DNA of 11,962 nt, from positions 1-11,962 of the forward strand of contig DQTU01000316.1 in assembly GCA_015662615.1 (NCBI GenBank). Direction: 5' to 3'. Numbering within the stretch: the first letter of the stretch is position 1; the number at the start of each line of letters is the position of its first letter. The notes beneath the pieces were generated by a model. That model did no database searches, was not told the origin of the DNA, and saw only the letters and a program-made list of their open reading frames with translations. Shown one piece after another: positions 1 to 6,541 of the stretch. Both the position numbers and the translations under genes were made by a program. The stretch is from Campylobacterales bacterium. GTDB lineage: Bacteria; Campylobacterota; Campylobacteria; Campylobacterales; QNZT01.

Positions 1-188
1 AGCTTAATAACATATCACCAAACTCGGTCACGAACCGACACATGAGATGTATTTAAATAAGCCAAGATTTGTTTTTGTTAGTGGGTGATGCACTCACGAA
101 CCGACACATGAGATGTATTTAAATTTCCATTAATTTATCTAAAAAAACAGAAACCTCGCACGAACCGACACATGAGATGTATTTAAAT
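1..188 (+). CRISPR. End of a CRISPR array: 3 identical repeats, 2 full spacers
   Basis: Three identical 30-nt repeats lie at 29-58, 95-124 and 159-188. Each starts CACGAACC and ends GATGTATTTAAAT. They are separated by unique spacers of 36 nt (59-94) and 34 nt (125-158); positions 1-28 are the tail of a further spacer cut by the window edge. The repeat holds a short internal stem, ACAT-GAG-ATGT. From memory, the 3' half matches the family of 30-nt repeats ending in ATGTATTTAAAT, often linked with type I-B systems and read with that end as the 5' handle of the crRNA. That puts the leader to the left, outside the window, and makes 188 the leader-distal end. A gene remnant rather than an AT-rich leader follows on the right, which agrees. 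No cas gene is in the window, so the subtype is inference. Confidence 0.93.
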
Positions 189-209
189 TCGAAAATCGTC
201 TTTTTCTAA

Positions 210-563
210 CTTTTCGTATTATCACGAGTTGTATTTTTTGCATTTTATAAAAAGCTTGAGGGGCTTAAAAAGGAGCTTTTCTTTTTCTCTTTATTAGCAC
301 TGACTGTCACATCTTCTGTTTCATTAGCTGGTGTTTTGGTAGTGTTTGTTTTATTAATTGTACCTGCATTTATAGCTTTATCTCAAAAGAGATTTCCGCA
401 ACTTTTACTGAGCTGGTTTGTGGGAGGAGTGTTGATCCTCTTTTCACTTGGTATCTCTTATATCTTTGATCTGCCTACTGGGTATACTATAGTTTTTATT
501 TTATCGCTGCTTGGGATTGGTGGTGCATTGGTCACTTCTGGTGGATTTGTATCTATCCCATAG
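210..563 (+). pseudogene. C-terminal remnant of an ABC-3 family (ZnuB-like) metal ABC transporter permease
   Basis: The frame is open from just after a TAA at 207-209 to the TAG at 561-563, about 117 codons. It has no ATG and no ribosome site where a start would be needed; the first plausible start, TTG at 336, lies inside conserved sequence. The translation carries the typical C-terminal part of ABC-3 permeases: a segment like LKKELFFFSLLALTVTSS, then VSLAGVLVVFVLLIVPAFIAL, then a helix pair around LLLSWFVGGVLILFSLGISYIFDLPTG and a last hydrophobic helix. A full family member has roughly 260-280 residues, so about 60% is missing from the N-terminal side. The recognisable homology begins within about 40 bases of the last CRISPR repeat. 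I read it as a gene truncated by a deletion or by arrival of the array; it should not make a working zinc/manganese importer. Confidence 0.8.
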
Positions 564-590
564 ATGTATAGCGATGAAAAACTAAATATC

Positions 591-1271
591 TTACGGAGTA
601 ACCAAAGTAGAAGTAACTCCGCCTTTTACTTTAAAGATAGTAACTCCATCTCTACCATTTGCAATAAATGCGTATCCATTACAAACTGCCAAAGCATAAG
701 GAGTATAAAGCGAATAACTTTGGTGGTCATTTCTGCTCTTGTTAACTGCATAAAGTGAGTCGTTTGAGAGATAATATAGATAATCATCACGCTCTACACT
801 TTGATGGTCGTTACTTGTGTATCCTTCATAGTATCCAAGATAATCTGCATCATTAGGGTAAGTGATATCATAAGCATTAATTCTCTCATAATCATCCCAA
901 GTTTGTGCGATATAAGAGGCATAGACAATATTTCCAATGACTTCAACATGGTTGACATAGCCATAGGCATCATATGCTCCTATAAGACGAGGGTGCTCTG
1001 GATTTGAGATATCTAAAACTTGCAAACCAAAGTCTCCGCTGGCAACATAGGCAAAGTCCCCATTATCAGAGAGTGCGATATCAAGAGCTTCTCCATTCAT
1101 GCCAATGGTCGTAATGTACCCTATATATGTTTGGCTTGAGTTTGATAATTTTATTGCAGTGTTAGAGGTGTTATTGCTTTTGATTGTTATCGTTGATGAG
1201 TTATTACTATTACTGCTGCCACATCCCCAAAAGAGTATCGCTGAAGTGAAAATGATAAATAATTGTCTCAT
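591..1271 (-). CDS. LVIVD-repeat beta-propeller lipoprotein
   Basis: The 226-residue product begins with a lipoprotein signal (basic start, hydrophobic stretch 4-16, LFWGC with the lipidated Cys at 17), followed by a low-complexity Ser/Asn/Thr linker of about 20 residues. The body holds LVIVD-type blades: phrases such as IALSDNGDFAYVASGDFGLQVLDISNPEHPRLIG and GYAFIANGRDGVTIFKVKG have the family's 'visible strand, gly-asp-gly, strand, D-I-S-x-P' pattern. I count about four blades, fewer than the longer family members, so the propeller may be incomplete or need a partner. It should sit on a membrane facing the periplasm or outside; the function is unknown and may be binding. The ATG at 1271 follows AAAGG about 10 bases upstream. 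It converges on the permease remnant and stands alone. Confidence 0.8.
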   Translation of the reverse strand: MRQLFIIFTSAILFWGCGSSNSNNSSTITIKSNNTSNTAIKLSNSSQTYIGYITTIGMNGEALDIALSDNGDFAYVASGDFGLQVLDISNPEHPRLIGAYDAYGYVNHVEVIGNIVYASYIAQTWDDYERINAYDITYPNDADYLGYYEGYTSNDHQSVERDDYLYYLSNDSLYAVNKSRNDHQSYSLYTPYALAVCNGYAFIANGRDGVTIFKVKGGVTSTLVTP

Positions 1272-1392
1272 GATGTATACCTTTCATAATTAATTTCTAT
1301 TCCAACTATAGTAATTTATTTATCTTTTGTCTATATTTTTTACCTTTAAGGATAAATTTTTATATTATCATGTCAAATTGTTACATTTTTGT

Positions 1393-1398
1393 TATAAT
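1393..1398 (+). promoter_or_regulatory. -10 element TATAAT of the carboxyspermidine synthase gene
   Basis: A perfect TATAAT lies about 29 bases before the proposed TTG start at 1427 in a very T-rich stretch. No good -35 box at 17 bp is visible, which is usual for sigma-70 promoters of Campylobacterota. Transcription would begin near 1405, leaving a leader of about 20 bases; this excludes the longer reading of the gene from the ATG at 1370. Confidence 0.5.
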
Positions 1399-1426
1399 TT
1401 TGCAGATATTTTTTTTGGAGATGGAC

Positions 1427-2614
1427 TTGGCAAATATTTTGATAATTGGTGCTGGTGGAGTAGGGCGAGTAGTAGTACATAAATGTGTGCAAAATAGAGA
1501 TGTTTTTGAGCATATTACCCTAGCAAGTCGAAGGTTGAGCAGTTGTGAAGTTTATCAAAAAGAGGTCAAAGAGCGTTATGACACGGATATAGATATCGCT
1601 CAAGTAGATGCAGATGATGTACCAGCATTGGTAGCGCTCATCCAAAAAGTAAAGCCTGACATGGTGCTAAATATTGCTCTTCCCTATCAAGATCTTACTA
1701 TCATGGAAGCGTGTTTACAGACTGGGGTTCACTATCTTGATACGGCAAATTATGAACATCCTGACTCTGCAAAGTTTGAGTACAAAGAGCAGTGGGCGTT
1801 TGATAATCGTTATAAAGATGCAAAGATCATGGCACTTTTGGGAAGTGGTTTTGATCCTGGTGTTACCAATGTTTTTTGTGCCTATGCTCAAAAGCACTAT
1901 TTTGATGAGATAGAGACTATCGATATATTGGATTGTAATGCAGGTGACCATGGTTATGCTTTTGCGACCAATTTCAACCCTGAGATAAATTTGAGAGAGG
2001 TAAGTTCCAAAGGGCGTTATTGGGAAAATGGGGAGTGGATTGAGACGGAGCCTATGGAGATAAAGATGGTTTGGGATTATCCGCAGATTGGTAAAAAAGA
2101 TAGTTATCTGCTTTACCATGAAGAGATGGAATCGTTGGTTAAACATATCAAGGGACTTAAGAGAATTCGTTTTTTTATGACATTTGGCGAGAGTTATCTA
2201 ACGCACATGAAATGCCTTGAAAATGTTGGCATGTTGGGAATAAAAGAGGTGGAACATAATGGACAAAAGATTATCCCGATGCAGTTTTTAAAAACACTTT
2301 TACCTGACCCTTCAACGCTAGGAGCGAGAACAAAAGGTAAGACAAATATCGGGATTGTTGCGACTGGCGTAAAAAATGGCGTAAAAAGGTCGATATACAT
2401 TTATAATGTTTGCGATCATGAACAAACTTTTAAAGAGACTGGGGCACAAGCGGTAAGTTACACGACGGGTGTTCCTGCTATGATTGGCGCAAAACTGATG
2501 ATGGAAGGCAAGTGGACAGGTCATGGTGTGTTTAACTTAGAAGAGTTTGATCCAGATCCATTCATGGAAGCGCTAAATATCCAAGGTTTGCCTTGGATTG
2601 TAAAAGAATTATGA
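1427..2614 (+). CDS. Carboxynorspermidine/carboxyspermidine synthase (saccharopine-dehydrogenase family)
   Basis: The enzyme condenses L-aspartate 4-semialdehyde with putrescine (or diaminopropane) and reduces the Schiff base with NADPH to carboxyspermidine (or carboxynorspermidine), the first step of the alternative spermidine pathway. The product has a Rossmann start (MANILIIGAGGVG, glycines 8-13), the family phrases VLNIALPYQDLTIMEACL, YLDTANYE and LLGSGFDPGVTNVF, the DCNAGDHG segment and the C-terminal GVPAMIGAKLMMEG. With this start it has 395 residues, a normal length. I chose TTG 1427 over ATG 1421 and ATG 1370: GGAG at 1417-1420 is 6 bases from the TTG but touches ATG 1421, and 1370 lies upstream of the likely promoter. 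The decarboxylase that uses its product, nspC, is at 8615-9724. The FTR genes follow on the same strand after 36 bases. Confidence 0.9.
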   Translation: MANILIIGAGGVGRVVVHKCVQNRDVFEHITLASRRLSSCEVYQKEVKERYDTDIDIAQVDADDVPALVALIQKVKPDMVLNIALPYQDLTIMEACLQTGVHYLDTANYEHPDSAKFEYKEQWAFDNRYKDAKIMALLGSGFDPGVTNVFCAYAQKHYFDEIETIDILDCNAGDHGYAFATNFNPEINLREVSSKGRYWENGEWIETEPMEIKMVWDYPQIGKKDSYLLYHEEMESLVKHIKGLKRIRFFMTFGESYLTHMKCLENVGMLGIKEVEHNGQKIIPMQFLKTLLPDPSTLGARTKGKTNIGIVATGVKNGVKRSIYIYNVCDHEQTFKETGAQAVSYTTGVPAMIGAKLMMEGKWTGHGVFNLEEFDPDPFMEALNIQGLPWIVKEL

Positions 2615-2650
2615 TAGAATTATAAAAAAATTATTAATAAAGGAAGTTAA

Positions 2651-2995
2651 ATGATGAAATCTATTGATGTGAGTTCAGAAGAGTTTTTAAATGAGATTGA
2701 AAAAACAAAGAGATTTGCGGATAAAGTATATAAACAGTTCGGATGGGTTCCACACCCAAATGAGGATGTAAATGAAGGAGTTCTTATGGGACTTGCACGC
2801 CATAAATTGCTTTATGGTAAGCGTTTTTGTCCATGTTATATGGTTATAGAAGATGAAAACGGCAAGCATGTTAGCGCTGATAATAGAACTTGTCCATGTA
2901 AGGTTGCAATCGAAAAAGAGGTTCCAGAAGATGGCATGTGTCATTGTGGAATTTTCTGTACACCTGAATTTGCTGAAGCTAACAAACAGTCATGA
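2651..2995 (+). CDS. Ferredoxin-thioredoxin reductase catalytic-domain protein (stand-alone)
   Basis: The 114-residue protein is the catalytic (beta) chain fold of ferredoxin-thioredoxin reductase, which uses a [4Fe-4S] cluster next to a redox disulfide to pass single electrons from ferredoxin to a thioredoxin-like partner. The signature is complete: CPC at 60-62, CPC at 81-83, CHC at 97-99, plus a seventh Cys at 103. By family knowledge Cys 60, 81, 83 and 97 would bind the cluster, and 62 and 99 form the active disulfide. The gaps (18 and 13 residues) are longer than in the plant/cyanobacterial form (16 and 8). No variable (alpha) chain is encoded here. The start has AAGGA about 6 bases before ATG 2651; ATG 2654 is also possible. 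Its TGA overlaps the ATG of the next gene, so the two are coupled. Confidence 0.88.
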   Translation: MMKSIDVSSEEFLNEIEKTKRFADKVYKQFGWVPHPNEDVNEGVLMGLARHKLLYGKRFCPCYMVIEDENGKHVSADNRTCPCKVAIEKEVPEDGMCHCGIFCTPEFAEANKQS

Positions 2996-3735
2996 TTGCA
3001 AAGATCGATGTAAACTCTGACGAGTATAAGTTAGAGTTAGAAAAAACTGTCAAGTTTTCTGATAAAGTAAATGAACAGTTTGGGTATGTTTACAATCCAG
3101 ATCCTGAGATAAGTGAGTCAGTTCAGATGGGATTGACTCGAAATAAAATAATTTATGGCAAGAGATTTTGTCCATGTTTTATGGTTATCGGGGAGACTAA
3201 AGAGGAGCAAAAAGAGGCAGATAACCGAATTTGCCCATGTAAACCTGCGATTGAAAAAGAGATACCTGAACAGGGGTATTGCCATTGTGGAATTTTTTGT
3301 ACTCCTGAGTATGCAGAACAACATAAAAAAGAAGAAGTTATCGATGAGGTTACCCATGCCCATTCTAGAGGTTTAACAAAAGAGGAGTGTGAAGTACTTC
3401 TTAAAAAAGAGCAACTTGATGGTGATGAACTTGAAGCACTTTTAGAGGCTAAAAATCTTGGATTTATCAACTTTACATTAGTTGATGTTAGAGAGTGGAT
3501 GGAGTGGAATCAGGTGCGAATCGTAGGAACTGATGTACTTGTCCCGACTACTTCATTTTATGAGGCACTTTCTCAGATAGAGGATAAAAAGTCGGAGCCT
3601 ATCATCGTATATTGTCTTACTGGAAGCAGAAGTAATTACTGCATGAATGCCATGAAACAGATGGGATATGCACAAGTGAGTAACTTAACTTATGGTATCG
3701 TATCTTTTCACGGGGATAAAGAGAGTGGAGCGTAA
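2992..3735 (+). CDS. FTR catalytic domain fused to a rhodanese (sulfurtransferase) domain
   Basis: Residues 1-112 repeat the preceding protein without gaps (about 65 of 112 positions identical by hand count), with the same CPC 60-62, CPC 81-83, CHC 97-99 and Cys 103. A charged, helical linker (about 113-155, EVIDEVTHAHSRGLTKEECEVLLKKE) leads to a rhodanese domain (about 156-247) with the entry motif LVDVREWMEW and the active loop CLTGSRS, catalytic Cys 208. Rhodaneses carry sulfur as a Cys persulfide; a cluster-linked reductase beside it could reduce that persulfide or a thioredoxin-like carrier. This is inference. No signal peptide is seen, so it is cytoplasmic. The ATG overlaps the previous stop (ATGA). 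A perfect hairpin covers the stop codon. The pair looks like a tandem duplication followed by fusion. Confidence 0.87.
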   Translation: MIAKIDVNSDEYKLELEKTVKFSDKVNEQFGYVYNPDPEISESVQMGLTRNKIIYGKRFCPCFMVIGETKEEQKEADNRICPCKPAIEKEIPEQGYCHCGIFCTPEYAEQHKKEEVIDEVTHAHSRGLTKEECEVLLKKEQLDGDELEALLEAKNLGFINFTLVDVREWMEWNQVRIVGTDVLVPTTSFYEALSQIEDKKSEPIIVYCLTGSRSNYCMNAMKQMGYAQVSNLTYGIVSFHGDKESGA

Positions 3736-3755
3736 TACTAAAAAGATAGTATTAC
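3732..3755. terminator. Symmetric hairpin between convergent genes
   Basis: GTAATACTA at 3732-3740 and TAGTATTAC at 3747-3755 form a perfect 9-bp stem with the 6-base loop AAAAGA. It includes the stop codons of both converging genes. No clear T-run follows on either strand, so it is a possible bidirectional terminator or mRNA-end stabiliser rather than a classic one. Confidence 0.5.
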
Positions 3756-4244
3756 CTCTGCGTCAAAATCATCTGATTGGAAAGTGATTTCATCTTCTTT
3801 AATTCGTATTGCTTCAAATGAATTATTTAAAAATTGATTTACTGCTTCATCGGCATCTTCTGATTGTTGGCAAAATGCATGATCTAGGTCTGCTTCATAG
3901 CTGACACGAGAAAATGAAATTTCTTTATCACTTATTTTGTATCTAGCGGTTAGTTTTTGACAGTCGGCATAGGCAGTAACTTTACCATCTTTAAATCCCA
4001 TATCAATTTTATATGTTTTATTTACCGTACTTATTGAAGTAGTATAAAACTGATCCAAATCCATGGTAATCTCTTCCCAGTTTTCACCAGATAATGTTTC
4101 TTTTAAATCCATATTTTGTGTACTTAATGTACCAAGTGCATTATCATCTGATCCTAAATTGACTGATATTGTGCCATCTTGTCCATTTGATGAGCCACAC
4201 CCAATAAGAAAAAGTAGTGAAATTGTTAAAATTATTTTTTTCAT
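3738..4244 (-). CDS. Lipoprotein with a META/HslJ-like domain
   Basis: The 168-residue product has a good lipoprotein signal (MKK, hydrophobic 4-14, FLIGC, Cys 16) followed by a glycine/serine/asparagine-rich linker. The C-terminal part (about 55-168) resembles META/HslJ domains: 'dGkvtAyadCqkLtarYkisdkeisFsrvs', a Cys after the middle strand (AFCQQ), a helix DADEAVNQFLNNSFEAIRI and a last strand pair. HslJ-type proteins are linked with heat and antibiotic stress at the outer membrane, but their action is unknown. The two Cys residues (in YADCQKL and HAFCQQ) are placed to form a disulfide. The ATG has AAGGA about 5 bases upstream. It stands alone, convergent with the rhodanese fusion gene. 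The domain call is from pattern memory only. Confidence 0.6.
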   Translation of the reverse strand: MKKIILTISLLFLIGCGSSNGQDGTISVNLGSDDNALGTLSTQNMDLKETLSGENWEEITMDLDQFYTTSISTVNKTYKIDMGFKDGKVTAYADCQKLTARYKISDKEISFSRVSYEADLDHAFCQQSEDADEAVNQFLNNSFEAIRIKEDEITFQSDDFDAEVILSF

Positions 4245-4302
4245 AAGAATCCTTCATACTTAATATCGGCAGAATTGAAAACATTTTAAATATTGTCTTA
4301 AA

Positions 4303-4308
4303 TATGAT
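4303..4308 (+). promoter_or_regulatory. Possible -10 element TATGAT for the lipoprotein-SDR pair
   Basis: TATGAT lies 24 bases before ATG 4333 in an AT-rich gap, at the right distance for a short leader ending in AAGGAG. No -35 at the normal distance is evident. Confidence 0.3.
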
Positions 4309-4332
4309 AAACTTTAAAATAAGGAGTCAATT

Positions 4333-4896
4333 ATGAAGTATATTTTTATTATATTAATCTCACTATTTTTTCTAGGATGTTCTCCTAAATATAAGATAGT
4401 CAATGCATATGTTGCACCACAAACTGAGTCGGGAAAAGCTTGTTTGGTAGAGTGTCAAAAACAGTATGGAAGTTGTAAAGAAGTTTGTAAAGCTAATTTT
4501 GAGATATGTCAAACTAAAGCGCATGCTACAGCAAAAGAGAATTATGATCGTAAAATGCAACGCTATTCTATACTTTTAGAGAGATATTTAGATGATATGG
4601 AGATGTATCAATTGGAGATAGACTTGATGTACTTTGATGGGTTTTATGGTGGATACGGCAGGTATGGCTATAGTGGATATTATCCTCATCGTATGTTTAT
4701 GATGCATCCTATGCCTGTTTATAGACCAGCCAGACCATATAAACCAAGTTTAGCAAAAGAGATTCAGTTGGCAGAGGCGAAGATGTGTCAAATTGATTGT
4801 GGTTGTACTACAACTTTTGATGATTGTTTTGTAGGGTGTGGCGGTACAGTAAAAACGGATCGAATTTGTATCGAAAATTGCCCAAGTGATAGATAA
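4333..4896 (+). CDS. Cysteine-rich lipoprotein with twin CX3C modules and a Tyr/Gly-rich loop
   Basis: I do not recognise a named family. The 187-residue protein begins with a lipoprotein signal (FFLGC, Cys 16). Two cysteine clusters flank a central region: Cys 37, 41, 48, 52, 59 (CX3C-X6-CX3C-X6-C) and Cys 152, 156, 158, 165, 169, 179, 183 (several CX3C pairs). The spacing suits helices stapled by disulfides in the periplasm, or a metal site. Between them, residues 60-98 look helical and are followed by the Tyr/Gly-rich loop FYGGYGRYGYSGYYP (104-118) and a Met/Pro/Arg-rich stretch. AAGGAG lies 7 bases before ATG 4333. The last 11 bases overlap the next gene, an SDR oxidoreductase, so the two are probably co-translated. 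Thirteen cysteines in a secreted protein imply oxidative folding or binding of metal. Confidence 0.75.
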   Translation: MKYIFIILISLFFLGCSPKYKIVNAYVAPQTESGKACLVECQKQYGSCKEVCKANFEICQTKAHATAKENYDRKMQRYSILLERYLDDMEMYQLEIDLMYFDGFYGGYGRYGYSGYYPHRMFMMHPMPVYRPARPYKPSLAKEIQLAEAKMCQIDCGCTTTFDDCFVGCGGTVKTDRICIENCPSDR

Positions 4897-5716
4897 AAAA
4901 TCTATCCTTGTTACGGGTTGTTCCAGCGGCATAGGATATTACTGTGCTAAAGAGCTTCAAAAATGTGGATATAGAGTTTTTGCAACAGCTAGAAAACTTG
5001 AAGATGTTGTGCGACTTCAAAGTCAAGGGTTAGAATCACTTCAACTTGATTTAGATGATAGCCGGAGTATTCAAACAGCGGTTGATGAAGTTTTAAAAAG
5101 ATGTGATGGAAAACTCTATGCACTTTTTAATAATGGCGCTTATGGGCAACCTGGAGCGGTTGAGGATTTGAGTCGTCAAACGCTTCGGGCTCAGTTTGAA
5201 ACCAATATCTTTGGAACACAGGAACTTACAAACTTGGTACTTCCTAGCATGAGGGTAAATGGGGAAGGGCGTATCATCCAAAATAGTTCAGTATTAGGGT
5301 TTGTATCCATGAGATACCGTGGTGCTTATAATGCTAGCAAATATGCATTGGAAGGGCTAAGTGACACCATGCGACTAGAGCTAAAAGAATCAAATATCTT
5401 TGTCTCTTTGATAGAACCAGGACCTATCAGAAGTGATTTTAGAAAAAATGCCTTAGCCAAGTTTATACAAAATATTGATAGAGAAAATAGTGCCCATGCC
5501 AAAGAGTATAAAGAGAAACTTGGATCTTTAGAGAGTGATACAGATGCTCCCTTTACACTTAATTCTGATGCTGTTTTTAAAGATCTATTGCATGCACTAG
5601 AGTCTAAAAAACCAAAGGCTAGATATAGAGTTACTTTTCCTACCAAGCTTTTTGCAATTTTAAAAAGAATTCTTAGCACAAATACATTAGATTTTATTTT
5701 AAGAAAAGTAGATTAA
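4886..5716 (+). CDS. Short-chain dehydrogenase/reductase (classical SDR, NADP-type)
   Basis: The 276-residue cytoplasmic oxidoreductase shows all the classical SDR marks: the cofactor loop TGCSSGIG (10-17), Arg 36 at the end of strand 2 (FATAR), which favours NADP(H), NNGAYG (82-87) in place of the usual NNAG, Asn 107, Ser 134/135, and YNASK with Tyr 148 and Lys 152. EPGPIRSDF follows the active site. The overall shape is that of the YbbO-like subgroup acting on lipid, retinoid-like or aldehyde substrates; the true substrate is unknown. Translation must start at GTG 4886, since the cofactor motif begins only 10 codons later. This start has no clear ribosome site and sits inside the end of the lipoprotein gene, so it probably depends on translational coupling. 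Confidence 0.88.
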   Translation: MIDKKSILVTGCSSGIGYYCAKELQKCGYRVFATARKLEDVVRLQSQGLESLQLDLDDSRSIQTAVDEVLKRCDGKLYALFNNGAYGQPGAVEDLSRQTLRAQFETNIFGTQELTNLVLPSMRVNGEGRIIQNSSVLGFVSMRYRGAYNASKYALEGLSDTMRLELKESNIFVSLIEPGPIRSDFRKNALAKFIQNIDRENSAHAKEYKEKLGSLESDTDAPFTLNSDAVFKDLLHALESKKPKARYRVTFPTKLFAILKRILSTNTLDFILRKVD

Positions 5717-5718
5717 AA

Positions 5719-5742
5719 AAACTTTTTAATAAATAAAAGTTT
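5719..5742 (+). terminator. Weak A/T hairpin after the SDR gene
   Basis: AAACTTTT at 5719-5726 and AAAAGTTT at 5735-5742 pair perfectly over 8 bp with an 8-base AT loop, directly after the SDR stop. It is almost all A-T and has no T-run after it, so termination is uncertain. Confidence 0.3.
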
Positions 5743-5792
5743 AACCTTGTTTAGATTAAATATTGTAATATTTTTCTACAAAAGGAGATGTT

Positions 5793-5978
5793 ATGAATAT
5801 TACAGATCAAGATATGGCAGATGTGCTAAATAGAACTTTAGAAGAGATTAAAGAGTTAAAAAAATCTAATGAAGCAGAATACAAAGTATTAAAAACAGGG
5901 ATTCTTTGTCAAAAACTGAATCTCAATGTTGATGATTTAGAAAAGATGTACAATATGAAAATTGCTACACAAGCCTAA
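5793..5978 (+). CDS. Small hypothetical protein, 61 residues
   Basis: A good ribosome site (AAAAGGAG, about 5 bases before ATG) and a coding-like composition support a real gene. The product is charged and probably helical: residues 14-33 (RTLEEIKELKKSNEAEYKVL) read as an amphipathic helix. A second half (GILCQKLNLNVDDLEKMYNM) is patterned like a short helix-turn-helix or EF-like segment, with one Cys. There is no signal peptide or membrane segment. I do not recognise a family. It has its own AT-rich upstream gap (76 bases) containing TAATAT at 5766-5771 as a possible -10, so it is likely transcribed alone. Confidence 0.65.
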   Translation: MNITDQDMADVLNRTLEEIKELKKSNEAEYKVLKTGILCQKLNLNVDDLEKMYNMKIATQA

Positions 5979-6002
5979 GAAAGTACACTCTACCTTCCGC
6001 AA

Positions 6003-6033
6003 AGATGTTACTTTTCAATAAAAGGTAACATCT
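6003..6033. terminator. Hairpin between the small protein and the TlpA-like gene
   Basis: AGATGTTAC at 6003-6011 pairs with GTAACATCT at 6025-6033; the inner TTTT/AAAA can extend the stem with one bulged G. It lies between convergent genes and covers the last codons and stop of the minus-strand gene. T-runs after it are short (TTT on the minus strand), so it is a plausible two-way terminator without a strong U-tail. Confidence 0.5.
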
Positions 6034-6541
6034 CCTCAATAGATCTTCTATTTGAAGCTAATATAGTTCCTTTTTTGTCAATAAACCAAAATGAAGGTGC
6101 TCCAAAAACTTCAAATTTCTTTGCAAAATTTTCTTCACTATCTGCGGGATTGTTATCAACAAGTACAGGATAGGAAATTCCTTTCTCTTTTACATATGGC
6201 TTAAGAGCCTCTTGGTCCAAAGAGAGATCAAGTGAGTAAGTTACGATTTCAATACTCTCATCATCTTTATACATATCATAGATTTTTTGTATGCGAGGAA
6301 ATTCAGCGATACATGGTGGGCAATAACTTGACCAAAATACAATAATGATATTTTTCCCAAGATTCGATCTCACACTCCACTCTTTGCCATCCATAGTAAA
6401 TGCTTTTGCATTAGGGGCTTTTGTATTGATTCCCTTCAATGGAGCTGTGTACTTTTTATAATAATATTGAACAATCGGATATCCTCGATAAATTACATAG
6501 ATAGAGATTACAACTGCTAAAATTGCTAGTAGATATTTCAT
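6008..6541 (-). CDS. Membrane-anchored TlpA/ResA-like thioredoxin
   Basis: The 177-residue protein has one N-terminal membrane segment (about 3-18) with little charge before it, so it is probably anchored with the catalytic domain in the periplasm. The thioredoxin fold shows FWSSYCPPC with the redox pair Cys 74/Cys 77, the AhpC/TSA-like phrase PVLVDNN, and the cis-proline loop GAPSFWFID (Pro 149) followed by a last strand and helix. TlpA/ResA proteins reduce disulfides in apocytochrome c or copper-site proteins; CPPC is a variant of the common CxxC. It is the last gene of a three-gene operon and its ATG overlaps the preceding TGA (ATGA). GAAGGA lies upstream inside the previous gene. The partner that reduces it is not in the window. 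Confidence 0.85.
   Translation of the reverse strand: MKYLLAILAVVISIYVIYRGYPIVQYYYKKYTAPLKGINTKAPNAKAFTMDGKEWSVRSNLGKNIIIVFWSSYCPPCIAEFPRIQKIYDMYKDDESIEIVTYSLDLSLDQEALKPYVKEKGISYPVLVDNNPADSEENFAKKFEVFGAPSFWFIDKKGTILASNRRSIEEMLPFIEK

Noticed and set aside
223..240. A possible degenerate fourth CRISPR repeat (CACGAG then TTGTATTTTTTG) 34 bases after the last repeat, the same distance as the previous spacer.
   Set aside because: It needs an internal 12-base loss plus several changes, and the same bases read in frame as permease sequence (RVVFFAFYKK). The spacing match may be chance; kept only as an alternative.
593..623. CGGAGT/ACTCCG inverted repeat between the permease remnant and the LVIVD gene.
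   Set aside because: It falls in codons of the LVIVD gene encoding repeated Val-Thr, pairs over only 6 bp with a long loop, and has no T-run.
1371..1376. A TTGACA on the minus strand upstream of the LVIVD gene, as a -35 box.
   Set aside because: No -10 box is found 16-18 bases downstream, and it is about 100 bases from the start codon.
1370..1426. Extension of the carboxyspermidine synthase to ATG 1370.
   Set aside because: The extension would begin upstream of the TATAAT at 1393-1398, has no ribosome site and adds hydrophobic residues before the Rossmann motif.
3153..3470. Long minus-strand frame opposite the FTR-rhodanese gene.
   Set aside because: Its translation is Ser-rich and without domain features; it is the shadow of the plus-strand gene with its clear Cys motifs.
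5326..5679. Minus-strand frame of 117 codons opposite the SDR gene.
   Set aside because: It lies fully within the SDR gene, whose catalytic motifs are intact, and has no ribosome site or domain pattern.
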